Below are positions 1-8,664 of a stretch of DNA of 64,000 nt, piece by piece. Below the pieces are notes generated by a model. It saw only the letters and a program-made list of their open reading frames with translations. It was not told the origin of the DNA and searched no databases. How positions within the stretch are numbered: position 1 is the first letter of the stretch; every line of letters begins with the position of its first letter. Position numbers and translations under genes: made by a program. Source of the DNA: Alistipes sp. (GTDB taxonomy: Bacteria > Bacteroidota > Bacteroidia > Bacteroidales > Rikenellaceae); assembly GCA_017463615.1 (NCBI GenBank), contig JAFTOU010000059.1, positions 1 through 64,000 on the forward strand, written 5' to 3'.

Positions 1-57
1 GCTAAGGTGCTTGCCGATAACAATATGGCATACATCGTAATGCGTCCGCAGAAGTAG
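1..57 (+). CDS. C-terminal tail of an unidentified gene (truncated by window edge)
   Basis: Frame 1 is open from the first base to a TAG at 55-57 and gives 18 residues ending YIVMRPQK. A strong terminator follows 23 bases later, which supports a real gene end. The fragment is too short for a family assignment. Confidence 0.6.
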   Translation, partial: AKVLADNNMAYIVMRPQK

Positions 58-79
58 TCTTAGGACATACTAAATAACG

Positions 80-131
80 GTTCATCCGCATAAATCTGTT
101 ATGATTTGTGCGGATGAACTATTTTTTTATT
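80..131 (+). terminator. Rho-independent terminator
   Basis: A perfect 11-bp stem (GTTCATCCGCA at 80-90 with its complement at 109-119), with a second short pairing (AAATC/GATTT) inside the loop, is followed by ATTTTTTTATT at 121-131. It ends the upstream gene and insulates the surface operon starting at 267. Confidence 0.85.
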
Positions 132-171
132 AAAAATTGCAACAAATAGCCTTGCTTTGAACAAAAATTTA

Positions 172-179
172 TATATTTG
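172..179 (+). promoter_or_regulatory. Bacteroidota-type -7 box (TATATTTG) of the surface operon
   Basis: TATATTTG matches the TAnnTTTG consensus of primary-sigma promoters in Bacteroidota. It lies 87 bases before the ATG at 267, so the operon would have a long untranslated leader. No convincing -33 TTTG at the usual spacing was seen. Confidence 0.6.
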
Positions 180-266
180 TACGCTATTTGCGCCCGTGTG
201 CGCATACGCAAGTAAATGAGGAACTTATTGTTAAATTTATTTATAAACCATTAAACACAAAACAGT

Positions 267-3200
267 ATGAAAAACATTTTTCGTTCAGCATTTTCAGCCC
301 TTGCGCTGATTGCTGGTTTTGCAGTTTCGTGTACCAATACGGATGAGGATACCAGCTACCAGGGTATTCCAACCATTGAGGTCGCACCTGCATCTGTGAC
401 TGTTGCCCTTGCTGGCGGTACTACCGAGGCAGTGGCTGTATCTACTCCTGCCGAGTGGACGCTTGATATTGACACCGAGGGTGTTGTAGCAAGTACTACT
501 GCAGGTAATGGCGATGCAGTTGTTACCTTTGAGGTCCCTGCTGCAGAGTCTATGCGCACCATCAAGGTGACATTCACTGCTACTGGCTATGTTAGCGGCT
601 ACCCTATCACTAAGAAGGCGAGCCTTGCTATCGTTCAGTCAGATTCTGACATCCCAACCGTAGGTGGCGAGTTTGTTTACTACGACAACTGCGGTAGCTC
701 AGTATCAAAGGTTGATGGCTACTGGCCTTATGTTGATGCCTACACTGGCTGGGCTCCAACTGGTGGCGAGGGATTCGACCAGAGCGGTGTAACCTACACT
801 GGTAAGAACGCATCTGTTCGTAACTCTGGTAAGACTTGGGCTCCTACAGGTGCAACCTACGCAACTGACGCTCCATACGCTTACCTCCAGGCTAAGACCG
901 ACACTCAGTTTGTTATCAACAACATCGCAATCAAGAGTGGTGTTAAGAACTACACCTTCTCTTTCACTGCATTCAACCAGTACGCTTCTCTTAAATCATC
1001 GCCATACACCCCTGTTGTTGCTGCGCTTGAGTCTGGCAAAAATCTGACTGTTGCAGTGAGCGTTGATGGTGCAAATTGGGGAAATGTTGCATTTACCACA
1101 ATGGCAGATGGTAACTGGACATACGCAATCGCTCCATTTACCCTTCCAGCAGATGCAGACAAGCTCTATGTCCGCTTCAGCGACTACAAGGCTGATACAA
1201 CTACCCCACTGCCATCTGCTGACTACCAGTATCAGGCAGCTCTCCGCTTTGACGACTTCCGCCTTGTTGAGGGTGGCAACGGTCCTGTTGTAGACTTCAA
1301 TAACGCTGGCGGTGGCTCTACTGAGGTTGTTGAGGGTACTATTGAGGCTATCCTTGCAGGTGGCGAGGGTAACTACTCTCTCCAGAACGCTTGGGTTGTG
1401 GCTACTTACGGTCGTGGTTGCCTTGTAACCGATGCAACTGGTAAGTATATCCTCTGCTATATGGGTACAGATAAGACCATCCCTGCTGTTGGTACTGTTG
1501 TAACCGTTGAGGGTGCTGTAACCTCTTACGCAGGTCTGCTTCAGTTCGGTGCAGATGCTGTTGTAACTGCAACTACTGAGACTAAGAGCGTAGAGCTCGG
1601 TACTCCAGTGGCTCTTACAGGTGCTGACCTGGATGCTTATGTATCTGCTCCAGCGGTTAAGTACGCTTCATTTGAGGGTGCACTTGCAATCAGCGGCAGC
1701 TACTACAATGTAACTATTGAGGGCGCATCTACTGCAGTTGGCTCACTCTCTTACCCTGCTGGCGATATCGCAACACAGCTCTCTGCTCTCAATGGCAAGG
1801 GTATCAAGGTTACCGGCTTTATGATTGGCGTATCTTCAGGCAAGTATACCAATATGATGGTAACTGCTGTATCTGCTACTGGTGACGACCCAGAGGCTCC
1901 AGAGTCTATTACCGCAACAAAGATTGATAAGGTTGCTTCTCTTGCTGCTGGTAACTACATTATGGCTGGCTACCTTGAGTCTTATGATACCTATAGCTGG
2001 GCTGCAAACCCATACCACTGCTGGACTGGTAAGAGCGCTACAAGCAGCGGTAAGACCGACCTTGAGACTGTAACTTATAGCTATACTGACGGCGTTCTCG
2101 CTCCAGGTAGCGGCGTGCTTACAGCTCCTGCAGTTGTAACCCTTGAGGCTGTAGATGGCAAGACTAATACCTACTACATCAAGTGTGGCGACAACTATCT
2201 GTCAAATGCAGCTGCTTCAAACCGTCAGCTCGCCCTCGGCGCAACTAAGGCTGAGTGGGAGGCTGCAGACCACGCAAAGGGTGGTATCCAGTTCACCTCT
2301 AACGGCGCAAGTTTCGGTACTGGCGGTGCTACAAAGAACCACATCCGCTCTTACACCGATGCAAGCTCACTTGTTTACGGTGTAGTATTCTTCACTACCG
2401 ATGGCACATCTGTTCCTACTCCTGACCCAGACCCAACTCCAGAGCCAGACCCAACTCCAACCCCAGAGCCTGGCACTATTACCACTGTAGCAGAGTTCCT
2501 CGCTGCAGCTGTTGATAGCACTGTAGAGTACACCCTTAAGGGTACTATCACTCGCGTAGCAAATACCACTTACGGTAACTTTGACCTTACTGACGAGACT
2601 GGCACTGTATATATCTACGGTCTTGTGAGTCCAGACGGTGCTACTAATAAGTACTGGGCAACTTCTGGTGCTAAGCTCGGCGACGATATCACTATCAAGA
2701 CTGTTCGCGCTGAGTACAACGGTTCTGCACAGGGCTCTAACGCTAAGTTTGTAGAGGTTACTTCTCCAGGTACACTCGCATTCTGGTCATTCAGTAAGGA
2801 TGCATTGGTATTCGGCTCTGCAGCTGCTGAGCAGGTAATTACTGTTACTGCTTACAACTTGAAGGAGGCTGTATCTGTTGCATCTGACAACGCACAGTTC
2901 ACTGCTGCTTACGCAGATGGTAACCTTACTGTAACTGCACTTGAGAATACAGCAACTGAGTCTATCTCTGGCAATATTACCGTTACTTCTGGTAGCCTTC
3001 AGCAGGTTATCACCGTAGTTCAGAGTGGTGTCTCTGCAGGCGGTGGTTCTGAGGTAACGGCTTCTGTTACTATGTCAGACCTTGGTTTTGCTAACGCAGC
3101 AGCTGTAAGTGAGGTTAAGGTTGATGATAATGTAACCTTGACATTTGCTCAGGGCTCTGCATCTACCGCTCCTGCATTCTATACTTCAGGTAACGCAGTG

Positions 3201-3440
3201 CGCCTCTATCAGAATGGTGCTACTATGAATGTAACTGCTGGTGGTAAGACTATCAAGTCTATTGAGATTCAGTTTGCTGATAACCACTACTACATCGCTC
3301 CAAATGTAGGCGAGTTCTCAGCTGAGGGCGCTACTCGCGTATGGACTGGCGAGGCTACTGAGATTCTCTTTACTACTACTGGTACTGATAAGGATCACAG
3401 AGCATATATCTCTGCTATTTCAGTAACCTACATACAGTAA
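267..3440 (+). CDS. Large surface lipoprotein with BACON-like and OB-fold (DUF5689/DUF6359-like) domains
   Basis: This 1057-residue protein has a signal peptide and a lipobox ending in Cys at about residue 22 (GFAVSC). Domains by eye: a BACON-like Ig domain (about 34-126), a jelly-roll-like region (about 133-335), an OB-fold-like segment (about 350-545) and a beta-rich segment (about 550-715). A Pro-Asp/Glu linker (about 717-735) leads to a second OB-like segment (about 738-850), a second BACON-like domain (about 850-945) and a C-terminal beta domain. OB folds of this type occur in secreted nucleases and DUF5689 proteins, so nucleic-acid binding is plausible but inferred. It is the first gene of a five-gene set with two predicted phosphodiesterases and a TonB receptor. 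A terminator-like hairpin separates it from the next gene, so it may be made in excess of the rest. Confidence 0.7.
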   Translation: MKNIFRSAFSALALIAGFAVSCTNTDEDTSYQGIPTIEVAPASVTVALAGGTTEAVAVSTPAEWTLDIDTEGVVASTTAGNGDAVVTFEVPAAESMRTIKVTFTATGYVSGYPITKKASLAIVQSDSDIPTVGGEFVYYDNCGSSVSKVDGYWPYVDAYTGWAPTGGEGFDQSGVTYTGKNASVRNSGKTWAPTGATYATDAPYAYLQAKTDTQFVINNIAIKSGVKNYTFSFTAFNQYASLKSSPYTPVVAALESGKNLTVAVSVDGANWGNVAFTTMADGNWTYAIAPFTLPADADKLYVRFSDYKADTTTPLPSADYQYQAALRFDDFRLVEGGNGPVVDFNNAGGGSTEVVEGTIEAILAGGEGNYSLQNAWVVATYGRGCLVTDATGKYILCYMGTDKTIPAVGTVVTVEGAVTSYAGLLQFGADAVVTATTETKSVELGTPVALTGADLDAYVSAPAVKYASFEGALAISGSYYNVTIEGASTAVGSLSYPAGDIATQLSALNGKGIKVTGFMIGVSSGKYTNMMVTAVSATGDDPEAPESITATKIDKVASLAAGNYIMAGYLESYDTYSWAANPYHCWTGKSATSSGKTDLETVTYSYTDGVLAPGSGVLTAPAVVTLEAVDGKTNTYYIKCGDNYLSNAAASNRQLALGATKAEWEAADHAKGGIQFTSNGASFGTGGATKNHIRSYTDASSLVYGVVFFTTDGTSVPTPDPDPTPEPDPTPTPEPGTITTVAEFLAAAVDSTVEYTLKGTITRVANTTYGNFDLTDETGTVYIYGLVSPDGATNKYWATSGAKLGDDITIKTVRAEYNGSAQGSNAKFVEVTSPGTLAFWSFSKDALVFGSAAAEQVITVTAYNLKEAVSVASDNAQFTAAYADGNLTVTALENTATESISGNITVTSGSLQQVITVVQSGVSAGGGSEVTASVTMSDLGFANAAAVSEVKVDDNVTLTFAQGSASTAPAFYTSGNAVRLYQNGATMNVTAGGKTIKSIEIQFADNHYYIAPNVGEFSAEGATRVWTGEATEILFTTTGTDKDHRAYISAISVTYIQ

Positions 3441-3448
3441 TTTTATTC

Positions 3449-3486
3449 CCTCTCTCGGTGGCAAGTGCTGCCGAGAGGGGCTTTTT
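3449..3486 (+). terminator. Intra-operon terminator/attenuator hairpin
   Basis: A 10-bp stem (3449-3458 with 3471-3480, one T-G pair) with a GC-rich core is followed by CTTTTTAA. It lies 8 bases after the stop at 3440 and 13 bases before the next start. It looks like a genuine terminator, so read-through would set expression of the four downstream genes relative to the first. Confidence 0.7.
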
Positions 3487-3493
3487 AATATAG

Positions 3494-4726
3494 ATGAACA
3501 GATTTTTTTATACGGTGCTTATTGCACTGACAACAATTTCTACTTTTTGGGCTTGTGATAATGAGGACCCGTGGTCGCCATATCAGTCCAAAGCTACTAT
3601 TTCGCACAGCTCTAAAGGCTGGGACGAGACTACTATTACCCTAAAGACCTCTGGCGATGTTCGCTATACTTGGGAGGCGGTGATTGTTGAGGGTTATGAA
3701 TGGGCTTCGTTCAGCTCTCAGTCCGAGGTGATTGCCACAACTGGAAAGGTGGGCGGCTCGGCAACAATCTACTTTGACAAAAACGAGACAACCGAATCGC
3801 GTTCGGCTTCGGTTTATATAAAATTCTCCGACGGATACAACACAACACTCTCCTTTGTACAGTTAGGTAAGAGTGACAATGCAACATACGACCGAGCTTG
3901 GGGCGAGCAGCCTGTTGAGAGCTCGGCGCCAAATTTGGTTCACAAGACCTACTACACTACCCTAAGCAACGGCAAGGCAGTGCGTAACTACTCTATCTGC
4001 TACGACACCGAAAAACTTGTTTCGCGCTGGGTGGCATATCCTCTGCACAGCATATATACCGACGGTCGTGGCTATCCGGGTGGTGGTCGTACAGACGCTT
4101 GGGCGTTTGACGATGCTATTACCGAGTACTACAATGGCGGCTACCGTATCGTTGAGTACGAATATACAGATCCAGTAATCCCACAGTCTAAGCAGCAGAA
4201 TATCGTTGAGGGTGCATACGGCACGGGCGATAGTCGCGGACATATGCTTCCGTCGGCTTCGCGCTACAGCACTTGGATGACCAATGCACAGACATTCTAC
4301 GCTACCAATATGATGCCACAGGATAGCCGCTTCAATAGTGGCGTGTGGGCAACGGTAGAGAATGGCGCTCGCAAGATGGTCTGCGCCGATACGCTCTATG
4401 TAGTTGTAGGAACGCTCTTTGAGAATGCAAAGACCTTCACGGCTCGCGGTCGTACCATCACCCGCCCAACACACTGCTACAAGTTGCTGCTTCGTACCCG
4501 CAGTGGAAATACGGGCAAGAGCATTGACCAAATAACAAACGCAGACGATATAAAGGCTATCGGTTTCCTATTTGAGAATGAGTCTACAGCCTCAGACTAC
4601 AAGAGTGCTGCGGTATCTATCAAGGAGATTGAGAGTCGCACTGGTTTTACATTCTTCCGCAACCTTAACCCTGCCATTGCTGCCGAGGTTAAGAGCCAGA
4701 AGAATGTTAGCGATTGGAATTTCTAA
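3494..4726 (+). CDS. DNA/RNA non-specific endonuclease (NUC1 family), lipoprotein
   Basis: The 410-residue protein has a signal peptide with a possible lipobox Cys at residue 21 (STFWAC), a BACON-like N-terminal domain (about 30-125) and a C-terminal endonuclease_NS domain. The signature GDSRGHML places the catalytic His at residue 250. Downstream ATNMMPQ supplies the expected metal-binding Asn of this beta-beta-alpha-metal family. The family cleaves single- and double-stranded DNA and RNA without sequence preference. A secreted, probably surface-anchored enzyme fits extracellular nucleic-acid breakdown. The gene lies 53 bases after the upstream stop and 12 before the next gene. Lipidation is likely, but exposure on the outer surface is inferred. 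Confidence 0.85.
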   Translation: MNRFFYTVLIALTTISTFWACDNEDPWSPYQSKATISHSSKGWDETTITLKTSGDVRYTWEAVIVEGYEWASFSSQSEVIATTGKVGGSATIYFDKNETTESRSASVYIKFSDGYNTTLSFVQLGKSDNATYDRAWGEQPVESSAPNLVHKTYYTTLSNGKAVRNYSICYDTEKLVSRWVAYPLHSIYTDGRGYPGGGRTDAWAFDDAITEYYNGGYRIVEYEYTDPVIPQSKQQNIVEGAYGTGDSRGHMLPSASRYSTWMTNAQTFYATNMMPQDSRFNSGVWATVENGARKMVCADTLYVVVGTLFENAKTFTARGRTITRPTHCYKLLLRTRSGNTGKSIDQITNADDIKAIGFLFENESTASDYKSAAVSIKEIESRTGFTFFRNLNPAIAAEVKSQKNVSDWNF

Positions 4727-4738
4727 AAACTAAATGAT

Positions 4739-5773
4739 ATGAAAAAGCTACTATTAACAACACTGCTTGTTGCAGGCGTATTGTTGAGTTGTTTTGCGCA
4801 GAAGCCTCACATGGTTGTCTTCTACAACCTTGAGAATCTGTTTGATACAATCAACGACCCGGACAAGTTGGACGAGGAGTTCCTACCTACGGGTGACAAA
4901 AAGTGGAACAGCACAAAGTATCAGAAGAAGCAGAGTAATATAGACAAGGTCTTCTTTGATATGGCAGCTATCAATCGCTCTTTCCCTGCAGTTATTGGCG
5001 TATCGGAGATTGAGAACCGCCTTGTGCTTGAGGACCTAATCACTCAGCCTAAGATGTCGCACGGAAACTATCGCATTGTGCACTACGACTCTCCAGACCG
5101 TCGTGGTGTGGACTGCGCCTTCCTCTATCGTCCCGATGTGTTCAAACTTGAGGGCAGCAAGGCTCATAAGTTCCAGATGCCAGGCATGGAGAACTTCTAC
5201 ACCCGCGACCTTGTAACTATGTGGGGTACTATTGAGGGTGAACCGTTCTTCTTCCTCGTCTCTCACTGGCCATCTCGTCTGGGTGGTAAGACAGCCTCTG
5301 ACCCTAAGCGCGAGGCTGCAGCAGCGCAGTGCCGTCGCATTGCCGACTCTGTACGCATAGCCAACCCAAATACAAAGGTTGTGATTATGGGCGACTTGAA
5401 CGACGACGCTACAGACAAGAGCATTACCGAGGTTATGGGCGCAAGGGAGAATATCAAGAAGCTCGTAGCTGGCGACCTCTACAACCCATATATCGCCCTG
5501 CTGAAGGCTGGTTACGGTACACTTGGCTACCGCGACTCTTGGAATCTGTTTGATAATATCATCGTGTCGGAGAATCTGGCTACAGGCTCTACCGGAGAGC
5601 TTAAGCTCAAGCGTGCTGAGGGCAGCAAGTTCTATGGCAACATCTTCTCGCGCTCCTATATGATGCAGAAGGAGGGTCAGTACAAGAACTATCCACTCAG
5701 AACATTTGTTGGTAACAACTTCCAGAATGGTTTTTCGGACCACCTGCCAGTATATATTTATGTAGGTAAGTAA
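4739..5773 (+). CDS. Endonuclease/exonuclease/phosphatase (EEP) family secreted hydrolase
   Basis: This 344-residue protein has an N-terminal signal (MKKLLLTTLLVAGVLLSC; the Cys could be a lipobox) and then an EEP fold: FYNLENLFD near the N-terminus, the catalytic Glu in GVSEIENR, GDLNDD in the middle and a terminal SDHLPV motif with the conserved Asp-His. EEP enzymes hydrolyse phosphodiester or phosphomonoester bonds (DNases, sphingomyelinases, inositol phosphatases). Beside a NUC1 nuclease and a TonB receptor, a role in trimming oligonucleotides is the simplest inference. A lipid- or sugar-phosphate substrate cannot be excluded. Confidence 0.8.
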   Translation: MKKLLLTTLLVAGVLLSCFAQKPHMVVFYNLENLFDTINDPDKLDEEFLPTGDKKWNSTKYQKKQSNIDKVFFDMAAINRSFPAVIGVSEIENRLVLEDLITQPKMSHGNYRIVHYDSPDRRGVDCAFLYRPDVFKLEGSKAHKFQMPGMENFYTRDLVTMWGTIEGEPFFFLVSHWPSRLGGKTASDPKREAAAAQCRRIADSVRIANPNTKVVIMGDLNDDATDKSITEVMGARENIKKLVAGDLYNPYIALLKAGYGTLGYRDSWNLFDNIIVSENLATGSTGELKLKRAEGSKFYGNIFSRSYMMQKEGQYKNYPLRTFVGNNFQNGFSDHLPVYIYVGK

Positions 5774-5787
5774 TTAAACTGTAATAT

Positions 5788-8652
5788 ATGAAAAAACTTT
5801 TACTCCTTACACTGCTGACCCTTATGAGCATTACCGCCTTTGCACAGGGTGGAATCAAGGGTCAAGTTGTCTCCCGCAACGGTCGTACGGCGGTGGGACT
5901 TGTCAAGGTTACCGTTGTTGAGACTGGTCAGAGCACCACAACCGACGACAATGGTCAGTTTACCTTCGCGGAGCTTGAGCAGGGTGACTATCGTCTTGCA
6001 TTCACAGCTCCAGACTTTGAGAGCCTTGAGATGATGGTGCGCGTAGGTCAGAATATGCGCGATTTGCACACCGTAATCATCGTTCCGTCACTTCAGGGCG
6101 AGATTATGGACGACTCTGTATTCGCAGAGTTGGACAACGACTCCTCGGCGTCAGATACGCAGGCGCTGCCATCGTCGCTCTCATCCTCAAAGGATATCTA
6201 CAACAATATCGCCTCATATCGCTTCAGCGAGATGCGATTCAATGTTCGTGGTTATGACTCTATGTATCAGGATGTATACCTGAACGGTATTCGCTTCAAC
6301 GATGCGATGACCGGCTACGGCCCTTGGTCGCTGTGGAGTGGTCTGAACGACGCTACCCGCAACCAGGAGAATAGCGCTGGCCTCACCCCTACCAACTTTG
6401 GCGTGGGTGGTATCGGTGGCGTTACCAATGTAAATGCTCGCGCGTCGCAGATGCGTAAGGGCTTCCGCGTAAGTGTATCAAATGCAAACCAGATGTATCG
6501 CTGGCGTGCTATGGTATCATACGCTTCGGGTGCGCTGGATAACGGTTGGTCGTATGGCTTCTCGGTATCTACTCGTCAGGGTGGTAACGGCTATGTAGAT
6601 GGTATCTACTACAACTCTTACGGCTACTTTGCCTCTGTAGAGAAACTCTTTGGTACAAAGCACCGCCTTGCCCTCACTATTCTGGGTACTCCGCAGCAGC
6701 GTGGTGCTCAGCAGGCATCTACACAGGAGGCTTACGACCTGTTTGGCAGCAACTACTACAACCCTAATGTCGGCTATCAGGATGGCGAGCTGCGCAACAC
6801 CCGCGTGCGCCGTACACACGAGCCTATCGCTATGCTCAACTACATCTTTGATATCTCTGATAAGACTCGCTTTACGGCTGCTACATCTGTGCGCTTCGGT
6901 TTCAACGGCTACTCAGCCCTCACTTGGAAGGATGGTGCCGACCCACGCCCAGACTACTACCGTTACCTGCCATCTAACTACCTGAGCCAGATTACCCCAG
7001 AGATTCCAGGTATCTTCCAGGCTACAACAGATGCTCAGATTGAGAACTACATTGGCGCTGCTATCGGCGCTATGCAGGTGTGGAATGGTCGCATTGATTT
7101 TGACCGTATGATTAACGCCAACCGTCGCGAGGACCCTACTACAGCTGGTTATGCGCAGGGCTTCCGCTCTAACTATATGATTGAGGAGCGCCATACCGAC
7201 CAGATTGACTACAACTTCGTTGCAAATATCTCGCACGAGTTCAATAATAACCACTCTATTATCGGTGGTCTTAAGGCTCGCGTAAACCGCACAGAGTACT
7301 ACAGCACCGTTAAGGACCTGCTGGGTGGAACTTACTGGCTTGATATTGACAAGTTCGCCGAGCGCGATAAGGGTAGCGACATTATCGCTTACCAGAACGA
7401 TGTAGACTACTACCTTGCAAATGGTCACGCTCGCGTGGTTAAGGAGGGCGATAAGTATGGCTACGACTACTACGCACACCTTCGTCAGGCACAGCTCTGG
7501 GCACAGTATGGTATGACCTACGGTGGCTTTGAGATGACACTGGGCGCAGAGGCTGGCTATAGCTCTATGTGGCGTCAGGGTCTGTGGCGCAAGGGTCTGT
7601 TCCCTAATGGCAACGACTCGTTTGGCGACTCTGAGCACCTCAACTTCTTCACCTACAAGGCTAAGGCTGCCTTTGCATACCGCTTCTCTGGCGCACACAA
7701 CCTCTCGCTCAATGTAGCAGCGATTGCTGATGCGCCTAAGTTTGCTGCGGCATTCGTATCGCCTCGTACCCGTAACCAGTCTAACCCTGGTCTTACAACT
7801 GAGAAGATTTACAGTGCCGAGCTGACCTACAACCTCAACCTGCCTTACATTAAGGCTCGCGTATCGGGTTACTTCACAAAGATGAACGACCTTGCGAAGG
7901 TTATCTCCTTCTACGATGATACTCAGTCGTCGTTTACCAACTTTGCGATGTCAGATATTGACAAGCGTTATATGGGCGTTGAGTTGGCGTTCAATGTGCC
8001 TATTTGGGGTGGTATAGCTATTCAGGGTGCGCTGAACTATGGTGACTATCGCTACACCTCTAACCCTAACTTCGTGCAGATTATTGACAATAGCGCCGAG
8101 GTTGAGCTGGTGGATAAGGTAAACTGGAAGAACTTTTATGTAGAGTCTACCCCACAGGTGGCTGCAAATATTGGTTTAGACTATCGTAGCAACAACAACT
8201 GGTTTGCATCGGTAAACTTCAACTTCTACGACAAGCTCTACCTCTCTATGAACCCTGCATATCGTACAAACAATGCTGTAAAGTCATATGTAGAGGTACT
8301 TGCAAACGAGGCTGCTTCAGACGAGGCTAAGGTGTGGGCGCTGACAAATATTAACAATGTCCGCAAGCAGGAGTATCTGGGTAATGCCTATACTCTGAGC
8401 GCAAGTGTTGGTAAGAACTGGTATATCCAGCGTAAGTATATGCTCGGCTTCAGCGCGGAGGTTAAGAATATCCTCAACAACCAGAATATCAAGACTGGTG
8501 GTTACGAGCAGATGCGTATGCGTCGTACCCGTGGTTGGAATGGTAACGAGTCAGGCTCAAACCCTGCGGAGCCATTCTACAGCCGCTTTGACTCAAAGTA
8601 CTTCTATATGCTGGGTACTACATACTTCCTCAATCTTTATTTCCGATTCTAA
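5788..8652 (+). CDS. TonB-dependent outer-membrane receptor
   Basis: The 954-residue protein has a signal peptide ending near residue 20 (ITAFAQ), a carboxypeptidase-regulatory-like beta-sandwich (about 22-105), a linker, a plug domain (about 150-240, VRGYDSMYQDVYLNGI) and a 22-strand-type barrel ending in the aromatic strand YFLNLYFRF. It is not followed by a SusD homologue. A DUF5689-type lipoprotein takes that place, so this is a receptor unit of a different kind from a classical Sus pair. It lies 15 bases after the EEP gene and 12 before the lipoprotein gene. The imported ligand is inferred from the neighbouring nucleases to be oligonucleotides, nucleosides or phosphate compounds. Confidence 0.88.
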   Translation: MKKLLLLTLLTLMSITAFAQGGIKGQVVSRNGRTAVGLVKVTVVETGQSTTTDDNGQFTFAELEQGDYRLAFTAPDFESLEMMVRVGQNMRDLHTVIIVPSLQGEIMDDSVFAELDNDSSASDTQALPSSLSSSKDIYNNIASYRFSEMRFNVRGYDSMYQDVYLNGIRFNDAMTGYGPWSLWSGLNDATRNQENSAGLTPTNFGVGGIGGVTNVNARASQMRKGFRVSVSNANQMYRWRAMVSYASGALDNGWSYGFSVSTRQGGNGYVDGIYYNSYGYFASVEKLFGTKHRLALTILGTPQQRGAQQASTQEAYDLFGSNYYNPNVGYQDGELRNTRVRRTHEPIAMLNYIFDISDKTRFTAATSVRFGFNGYSALTWKDGADPRPDYYRYLPSNYLSQITPEIPGIFQATTDAQIENYIGAAIGAMQVWNGRIDFDRMINANRREDPTTAGYAQGFRSNYMIEERHTDQIDYNFVANISHEFNNNHSIIGGLKARVNRTEYYSTVKDLLGGTYWLDIDKFAERDKGSDIIAYQNDVDYYLANGHARVVKEGDKYGYDYYAHLRQAQLWAQYGMTYGGFEMTLGAEAGYSSMWRQGLWRKGLFPNGNDSFGDSEHLNFFTYKAKAAFAYRFSGAHNLSLNVAAIADAPKFAAAFVSPRTRNQSNPGLTTEKIYSAELTYNLNLPYIKARVSGYFTKMNDLAKVISFYDDTQSSFTNFAMSDIDKRYMGVELAFNVPIWGGIAIQGALNYGDYRYTSNPNFVQIIDNSAEVELVDKVNWKNFYVESTPQVAANIGLDYRSNNNWFASVNFNFYDKLYLSMNPAYRTNNAVKSYVEVLANEAASDEAKVWALTNINNVRKQEYLGNAYTLSASVGKNWYIQRKYMLGFSAEVKNILNNQNIKTGGYEQMRMRRTRGWNGNESGSNPAEPFYSRFDSKYFYMLGTTYFLNLYFRF

Positions 8653-8664
8653 ACTGTTGATATT

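Noticed and set aside
6913-7698. 261-codon minus-strand frame inside the TonB receptor gene
   Set aside because: Antisense shadow of a strongly biased coding sequence; no start context, no recognisable domain.
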